Below, piece by piece: positions 58,169 to 64,000 of a DNA stretch of 64,000 nt (within the stretch, counting starts at the first letter, position 1; each line of letters starts with the position of its first letter). Origin of the DNA: Hawksworthiomyces lignivorus (lineage: Eukaryota; Ascomycota; Sordariomycetes; Ophiostomatales; Ophiostomataceae). The position numbers and the translations under genes were made by a program. The stretch covers positions 372,001-436,000 of the forward strand of contig NTMA01000011.1 in NCBI GenBank assembly GCA_002917075.1. The letters run 5' to 3'. The notes beneath the pieces were generated by a model. The model was not told where the DNA came from. It did no database searches and saw only the letters and a list, made by a program, of their open reading frames with translations.

Positions 58169-59083
58169 CTATGCGGCCTTCCCTGTCGACATGAGGAAAT
58201 CCATGTGGTATTCGATGACGTCCTGCATGGCCTGTGTCTGCTTCTCAACCACTGTGGTGAGAGGCTCCTTGCCGCTCAGCTCGCCCTGGACCTTGGTCCA
58301 CGCCGCAGCCACGGGGCCATTGATGTTGACCTTGGCCATACCGTAGCCGATGCACTTGCGCAGGAGCTCCTCCTGGAAGTAGTACTCGTGGGCGCCGTGG
58401 AGCACCAGGCGCACGCGGTCCCCGACGGCCTTGCGCACGCTCTCGAGCAGGTCAAACCGCAGCTGGGGCCCCTTGGACGGGTAGACGCCGTGCACGTTGC
58501 CAAAGGCCGGTGCCAGCCAGTCGATGCCGCACGCGACAAACTCCTCGGCCTGGTCGGGGCCCGTCAGGATCTCCTCCATGTCACCGGTGTCCTCGATACC
58601 GTCCTCGACACCGTTGATGCGGCCGGGCTCCGCCTCGGTGATGATTCCGCGCTCGTTGCAGTACTCCACAAGCTCCTTGGTCAGGCGGAGGTTCTCCTCC
58701 TTCTCGTAGTGGCTCATGTCCACCATGATGCCGTCGAAACCGCCAAGGTCGGCTGCGCGCCGAATAATGTCGGGGGACTGTGCATGGTCCATGTGCACGC
58801 CAATAGGAACGGACGCCTTGTCGGCCGCCTCGGCTGCCGCATGCAGCAGCAGACCGTCGGCATACTCGATCGCCCAGGGGAAGAGCTGGATGAGAGCGGG
58901 CGACTTCTTGGCCTCTGCCGCCCGCACCGTAGCAATCACCGCCTCCAGCGTGTAGCAGCACACTGCCGGGATAGCGTAGCCGCCCGCTGCTGCTGCGTCT
59001 ACAATCTTCTTGGCTCTGTTGTTCTTAAGCTTCTCGGCTGCATTGGCCGTGCCATTTGTGCCGTTGACGCCGTTTGCTGTCAT
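58169..59083 (-). CDS. Class II ketose-bisphosphate-type aldolase
   Basis: A single exon of 304 residues, a zinc-dependent TIM-barrel aldolase of the fructose-bisphosphate/tagatose-bisphosphate (Fba/GatY/KbaY) family. The proton-shuttle Asp99 and zinc ligand His100 are in HMDHAQ. Further metal ligands are expected at Glu in ITEAEPGRI and at His in AFGNVHGVY and LVLHGAHEY. The GxED-like loop is GRINGVEDGIEDTG, where housekeeping FBA enzymes have a different loop. It is clearly not the main glycolytic aldolase, which is longer (about 360 residues). The length, the loop and the neighbours suggest an aldolase for another ketose or ketose-phosphate, or a sugar-acid derivative. The first 15 residues are a Gly/Asn/Thr-rich disordered leader. 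Confidence 0.92.
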   Translation of the reverse strand: MTANGVNGTNGTANAAEKLKNNRAKKIVDAAAAGGYAIPAVCCYTLEAVIATVRAAEAKKSPALIQLFPWAIEYADGLLLHAAAEAADKASVPIGVHMDHAQSPDIIRRAADLGGFDGIMVDMSHYEKEENLRLTKELVEYCNERGIITEAEPGRINGVEDGIEDTGDMEEILTGPDQAEEFVACGIDWLAPAFGNVHGVYPSKGPQLRFDLLESVRKAVGDRVRLVLHGAHEYYFQEELLRKCIGYGMAKVNINGPVAAAWTKVQGELSGKEPLTTVVEKQTQAMQDVIEYHMDFLMSTGKAA

Positions 59084-59945
59084 GATGTTCTCGTATTGCT
59101 GGTGCTAGCAGATGCAGGGACAAAGTGTGGTGACGAATCAACATGTAATAAAACAAAGCAAAGAGCAGGAATGGAGAGACTTTTCAGGTTGTCTTTACCG
59201 TTCTAAGAGCTACCCCAAATTCTTGGACAGCACCGAGCGGCTTGATTTATGACTTACTCTCCGTCTCCGAACCCGGACAATGTAAATCTCTTGTGTGCTG
59301 TGTGTGGTGTGCAGCTGCATGTAAAAGAACTTTCGCCAGGTTACCCAACAGACAGCTGTATGAGCTCTGTGGGTAAAGACAGCAAGGGACACCCCATATT
59401 CCAGGTCCAGAAGCTAAACTCTTCTCCACTTTGACAGCTTTGTTGAGCAGAAAGAGCTATTGGCTAGTTTCTGAAGCCGAAAACAAAGAGCAAGAAACGT
59501 CTTATCGCCACCGGAACATCATTGAGCAGCGGATGCAATCTTACGAAGCTAAGTCTGAATACTAATCCAAGACTGGTTATCCGAATGAAACTTGGCAATA
59601 AAAACATTTTCTCCATCATCCCCGCATTGTGGGGACAATATCTGGGGATCTGTTGCCAAAATCTTTCCTGGCAAACCCCAGGCTGCAGGTTGATGATCTA
59701 CCGGCCACCTCGTGAGCACAGGTGAGACTGGGAGGAAGCTTCCCTGCAGTTTGCCTCGGGAGACGGCATCAAAGCTCACAGACCGCAGCATGGCTTTCTT
59801 GCTCTAAGCTTATTCCCCTTGACTTAAATAGCATGCAGATTTCGTCGTCTCCTCCTTGCCCTCGTTTTTGCCTCAGTTTATGCTTTCACTCGACTGTTGA
59901 GACATCCATAGAACCGTCGTTGATCACCAATACACTCTCGCAAGG
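59084..59945. promoter_or_regulatory. Divergent promoter of aldolase and MFS carrier
   Basis: An 862-bp head-to-head region. It contains an ACCGGAAC word near 59509-59516 (reverse complement GTTCCGGT), related to the words upstream of the 2-hydroxyacid dehydrogenase gene. AT-rich TTAAATA near 59824 may be the TATA region of the carrier. No gene. Confidence 0.5.
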
Positions 59946-62173
59946 ATGAAAGACTTATACCCCATCCTAGTTGCCTGCTTCGCCTGCTTGGGCACGTTGC
60001 TTTATGTATTTTTGCCCTCTCCTCAAGAAGTTGCTGCAAGCTGAAGGAGTGGGAACAAACCTAACAAATTATAACAGGGCGTCGACACAGGCATTGCTAC
60101 CACAAGTCAGTCTAATCTCCAATCCCCGATACAAAATGAACACTCTGGACATGTTGACTAATGCATGGCACAGCCATTGCACACCCTAGCTGGGTTGAGT
60201 ACATGAAGAACCCATCTAATGGTCTCACCGGATCTGTAAGTTTGCAGTCGCCAGAGAAATACCTGTGCGCTTTTCTTTGAAACTGAGCTGACATCCTTTG
60301 TTCCCACTGCAATAGGTTGCTGCGATTTACATCGCAGGCGAAGCCATCGGTGCTGTCTCGCAGATCTTGTTTGCCGATCGGCTCGGGCGTCTTCGCTTCA
60401 TGCAGCTGCAATGCATCATAGTGACGATTGGCTGCGCTATCCAGACGGCCTCTGTCAACATCGGCATGTTCCTTGCGGGTCGTGTTCTTGCCGGCATCGC
60501 TGTCGGGTACGTATGACGAAAGCCAGTCCTCTGGCCATATGGGATCGCCTGCTAAAACTTTCTCTCTGCAGCGCGCTGAGTGGTACAATACCTGTCTACC
60601 TCTCCGAGATCAGCCCTCCACACATCCGCGGCATGATCGGCGGTCTGAATGGTGTCGGCCTGGCCTTTGGCACTATGATGTCGAACTGGATCGGTTTTGC
60701 TGGCGGCTTCGCTCCCTATGGGCCTGTGCAGTGGCGTGTACCTCTTGCGATCCAGATCCCCTGGGGCATCATCCTATTCCTCGGCCTAGTCACCTTCATG
60801 CCGCACTCGCCGCGCCAGCTCATCCAGCGCGGCAAGATCGAGGAGGCCAAGGCTGCATTTGCCCGCATCCGCAGCGACCTGCTCCAGGAGGATGTCCACG
60901 CCGAGTTCATGCTCATGAAGGCGCAGATCGAGTTCGAGCAGCAGCGTGAGATCCCATCGTGGAAGGAGATGTGGAAGCTTTACCGCCACCGGATGCTTGT
61001 GTACGTTTTGCATTGTGCAATGTCAAGAAATTATCCATGGCAGAGATGTTATCTACTTACACAAGTTTGCCTCACAGGTCCATCTCGGTGCAGATTCTGA
61101 CTAGTATTACCGGTGTGAATGTCGTTCAGGTAAGGACACTCTGCTGTGTCTCTTCGTAACTAATGATCCATTTCACTAACATCTTTTAGTACTATCAAAG
61201 TAAGTTTTCTATACCACCAGCCACACCTGCAGTCTAGGGGGGCCTGGGTCTAACGCAAAAATAGCATCACTCTATAAGTCGCTGGGTGTCACTTCCAATA
61301 CCATTTTGGCTTTGGCCGCTGTCTGGGGTACATGCGCATTCATTTCAACGACCATCTCGATCGTGTTCCTCCCCGACCGCTGGGGCCGCCGCAAGTACGT
61401 ATTGGAAATTTTCCCGAGTGTACACACGTCAGAAACCTGTGAAAGCTGACAAACATGATACAGGATGCTTCTCGCCGGTATGGTTTGGGTTATCTGGACG
61501 GAGATCTACAGCGCTGTCCTGCAGTGGAAGTACCAGCACACGGACAACAGAGTTGGCAAGGGCTTTGCTCTGCTGGGCATCTACTTGTTTGTTGTCGGAT
61601 ACTGTACGTCTGCTTCTATATGCACCGATTCGAATTGTTCTGCTCGACACGTTTTCTAACTAGCGACAGACTGTCTCATCAACCCGGTGACCTGGATTTA
61701 CGGCGCCGAGGTTCTACCCATTACGATTCGCAGCCGCGTCATGGGTATCGCTGCCACATGCCACTATGTCATCAACGTAGGAAGTATGTCCTCATCTGGC
61801 TCTTGTTGGTTTAAAAAATTCCCCTGTTTTACTTTTTCTAACACGATTGCTCCTTTGACAGTCACGGAAGCTGGCCCAAGCGCCTTTGCCAAGATCGGTC
61901 AGAATTATTACTATGTCTTTGTCGGCTGCTGTGCCGTCTACATCGGCATCATCTACTTCTACTACCCGTATGTTGCTTCACCTTTTGCAATGCAACTTCG
62001 ATTTCCCTTGATGTTGGACGAGTGCTAATTCATGATGCTATAGGGAAACCAAGCAGAAGACTCTGGAGGGCATCGCTGCTGCGTTCGGCGACCACGTCGT
62101 CGCTGTCGAAGAGAAGGGCGAAGATATGGCTGCGCCAAAAGTGCATGCTAGCACACCGGAGCATGTAGAGTAA
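59946..62173 (+). CDS. MFS sugar-porter-type transporter of the catabolic block
   Basis: Twelve exons: 59946-60005, 60078-60105, 60174-60235, 60316-60506, 60572-61000, 61078-61129, 61190-61199, 61265-61394, 61464-61603, 61670-61783, 61862-61967 and 62044-62173, giving 483 residues. Sugar-porter signatures appear in order: YGVDTG at helix 1, ADRLGRLRF in loop 2/3, VYLSEISPPHIRG after helix 4, PHSPRQLI before the central loop, LPDRWGRRK in loop 8/9, and YPETKQKTLEGI at the end. The strict PESPR and PETKG are slightly changed. All junctions keep phase, including a 10-nt exon 7. It is predicted to be a plasma-membrane importer of a monosaccharide, polyol or sugar acid. Divergence from the aldolase gene supports import of the pathway substrate. 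Confidence 0.93.
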
Positions 62174-62810
62174 ATTCGCCTGTAAGGAAATGCAGTGAAA
62201 TCTGCAGTGGGATCTAGCAGCTTCCCCACACTTCGTGGCCGCTCATCACAGTGACTAGTCACTGCTAAATAAAACCGTCTTGTCAAAATATGTCTTGTGC
62301 TCTAGTCATCTTGTAATATCCATTGACACGTGGTCAACACTGTGGGTTGCAAGTAGTTCAATAAATTCTAAACTCATCTTGAATGCCGAGAGGATGAGGT
62401 GCAGATTAGGTCAGCTGTTTACACCTACGCATACAGTGCAACACCTACTTCGAACGAGGAACTTGAAAATGGACCAAGGAGAGAATTTTTCGGTTTAGAA
62501 GTAGTTGATTTCATTGTCGCCAGACCAGAAATCCTCGAACGGATATGTGATCTCCTGTTGATATTACAAGCATTTCCTAATTGAGGTTATGAGGTCTACT
62601 GGATATCAGTCGGCTCACGCTGAATTTATCTAGCAGTTTATTCAGTAAGAGGCCCAAATTAGGGAATTGCTATAATGCCTCCAACTTTAGCTATAATGCC
62701 TCCAGACAGTAGAGAAAAATAGGTCTGCTGACGTATACACCCAGAAGATACATCTGTCACAAAAAATATTGTTTTTATAGTGTGATATATACACAGAAAT
62801 AGCTACAATA
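62174..62810. other. Convergent intergenic region
   Basis: Between the 3' ends of the MFS gene and the gene at the right edge. AT-rich; a repeated TATAATGCCTCCA word occurs at about 62671-62683 and 62690-62702. No gene. Confidence 0.5.
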
Positions 62811-64000
62811 TTATGACATATCGCGAACCGCAATATATCCGAGCAGCAGAGGCCCTAATGAGATCCATGACGCTGTGATCGCAAATGCGCTTTGAATATC
62901 TCCTTTTGTAATAGACCACGTAATCCCGAAGAGGAGACTTCCAATTGCCAGGAGGACAACAATAAGAAAATAAATAGTCTTCCAGTGCCAGCCTTCTTTG
63001 AAATATATACCCCAGCCGAGCTGATACTCGTCAGGCGATTTCGGTAATAGCCCACATGCTCGTTTCGGCAACTGGTTGAATATCACCCGCTGGGATACAT
63101 TAAAAGCGTGTGGTTTAAGGAAGTAGTGTGTCAACTCTCTGGACCCAATAACTGGGAAATAGTCGGGCTGAATCTTTGGTGCTGGCCAACATTGATACTC
63201 TTTAGAGTCGATCCTCTCGACCGGGGGAATGCATAAGCATTCCGAATTGCAGATTTGATCGTGCGTATGGATGCCAGCGAAGTTGTTCGCATCGACCTGG
63301 AACTTCGCATATGTTAACATGACTCTGCGTTATATCTTGAATTGGAGAGATTAATACGTACCCTGGTCAAAGATAGAGACTTCACACTTCGTAAAGTGAA
63401 CCATGACGAGAAATTTCTGTGCCTGAAGTACTCTTTCCTAAGGAACTGAAACATCTTATGATCTTCGTTGATGCCTTGAAGGCGTTCTTGGTGGAGTCGC
63501 GTCCAAAACTCTCCCATGTCAATACACATGAGGAGATGGAGGATCTCTTGGTCATTTGTTGGATTCTGTTGAGATTCTGTTTTCAGGGTGTGAAGTGGTA
63601 GCGCGTTATTTCCTTTGTTTCTAGCTAGCACTGTTTTCAACACAGCTTGTTTCATACGGAGACTTATGTTATATAGACAGCCACGCATGCTGTACATATG
63701 CTGGCGAAGGGAACGGTGTTCCTGTTGACCGAGATTTTCCGTCCCACTTAGCTCTTGCAACCGAGCTTGTAAAGCTTGGAGAGAGCCAGGGTTGCCCTCA
63801 ACAAAGTCATCAAAAAGCGACTGTCCGCAGCTCTTTATCATAGATTAGTTGTCATAATGGATATATGCAGCGGATAGGTGACATACGCATTTCCATTTAA
63901 TACGATTATGTCCCGGAGGAATAGGCGGCTCGAGAATAGGAAAAGGTAGGATATCCAGGATGCTATCAACGAAAGCAGGCAAAGTCTGTGGAAAGTCTTT
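62811..64000 (-). CDS. Membrane-anchored hypothetical protein of an expanded fungal family (partial)
   Basis: Three visible exons: 63887 to the right edge, 63362-63832 and 62811-63302. The amino end lies beyond the window. The order of landmarks is IPPGHNRIKWKCSCGQSLFDDF across the first junction (given in halves: NRIKWKC and SCGQSLFDDF), MYSMRGCLYNISL, EFWTRLHQERL, LRKEYFRHRNFSSWFTLRSV, FNQLPKRACG, and GWGIYFKEGWHWKTIYF. Two C-terminal membrane helices follow. This is a family I know as uncharacterised and multiplied in Pezizomycotina genomes; no biochemical function is established. The Cys-x-Cys at the start and the Cys-rich middle (CNSECLC) may bind metal; this is inference. Moderate GC suggests an accessory rather than core gene. 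Confidence 0.75.

Noticed and set aside
58130..59206. 358-codon plus-strand frame opposite the aldolase
   Set aside because: Antisense shadow. The minus strand carries the aldolase metal ligands.
61621..61640. Possible tRNA B-box-like sequence (GATTCGAATTG)
   Set aside because: It lies in an intron of the MFS gene and no cloverleaf can be drawn around it. No tRNA was found elsewhere by eye.

Overview
The window looks like a piece of a filamentous ascomycete (Pezizomycotina) chromosome, most likely a sordariomycete. The evidence is short spliceosomal introns (about 45-160 bp) with GTRAGT-type donors and CTRAC-type branch sites, Zn2Cys6 regulators, a HET-domain gene, a fungal LIM-RhoGAP, and high-GC coding exons set in AT-richer intergenic DNA. 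Class or genus is an inference from gene content only. I see no bacterial operons, no intact transposon, no tRNA or rRNA and no CRISPR array.

Layout. (1) 1-9.5 kb is a housekeeping block, all on the minus strand: an LRG1-type LIM/RhoGAP cut by the left edge, a five-helix membrane protein with a degenerate alpha/beta-hydrolase domain, the ribosome-biogenesis factor NIP7, and the bifunctional purine enzyme ADE16/17. (2) 10.6-14.5 kb carries an MFS transporter whose reading frame is interrupted and a ZIP zinc transporter. (3) 14.5-23.8 kb is gene-poor. It hides a three-exon, 27-residue, eight-cysteine metallothionein at 20817-21165 that ordinary ORF calling misses. (4) 23.8-33.4 kb is a four-gene sulfate-ester cluster: a Zn2Cys6 regulator, two head-to-head AtsA-type sulfatases without signal peptides, and a sugar-porter-type MFS carrier. 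(5) 34.5-41.3 kb has a DUF7136-like surface protein, a second Zn2Cys6 regulator, an NmrA-like protein and a Gfo/Idh/MocA oxidoreductase. (6) 42.3-48.6 kb is an accessory island: a coiled-coil protein of an expanded fungal family, divergent from an 11-exon Hsp70-like ATPase, then an unknown protein and a HET-domain protein. (7) 49.5-62.2 kb is a six-gene block that reads as an undescribed catabolic cluster for sugar acids: a DenD-type tetronate dehydrogenase, a PhyH-type Fe(II)/2-oxoglutarate oxygenase, a Zn2Cys6 regulator, a D-2-hydroxyacid dehydrogenase, a class II aldolase and a 12-exon sugar-porter MFS carrier. (8) 62.8-64 kb is a membrane protein of another expanded family, cut by the right edge.

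How they work together. In the sulfatase cluster the enzymes appear cytosolic, so the adjacent MFS carrier would import sulfate esters, the sulfatases would release sulfate, and the Zn2Cys6 protein would control the set. In the 49.5-62.2 kb block, uptake (MFS), C2 oxidation (DenD-like), oxidative modification (PhyH-like), 2-oxoacid reduction (D-2-hydroxyacid dehydrogenase) and carbon-carbon cleavage (class II aldolase) are all present with a regulator. No kinase, isomerase or decarboxylase of the known bacterial tetronate route is visible, so the substrate is open.

Exon boundaries below were placed by hand from splice motifs, reading phase and family conservation remembered from the literature. 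No database search was run.
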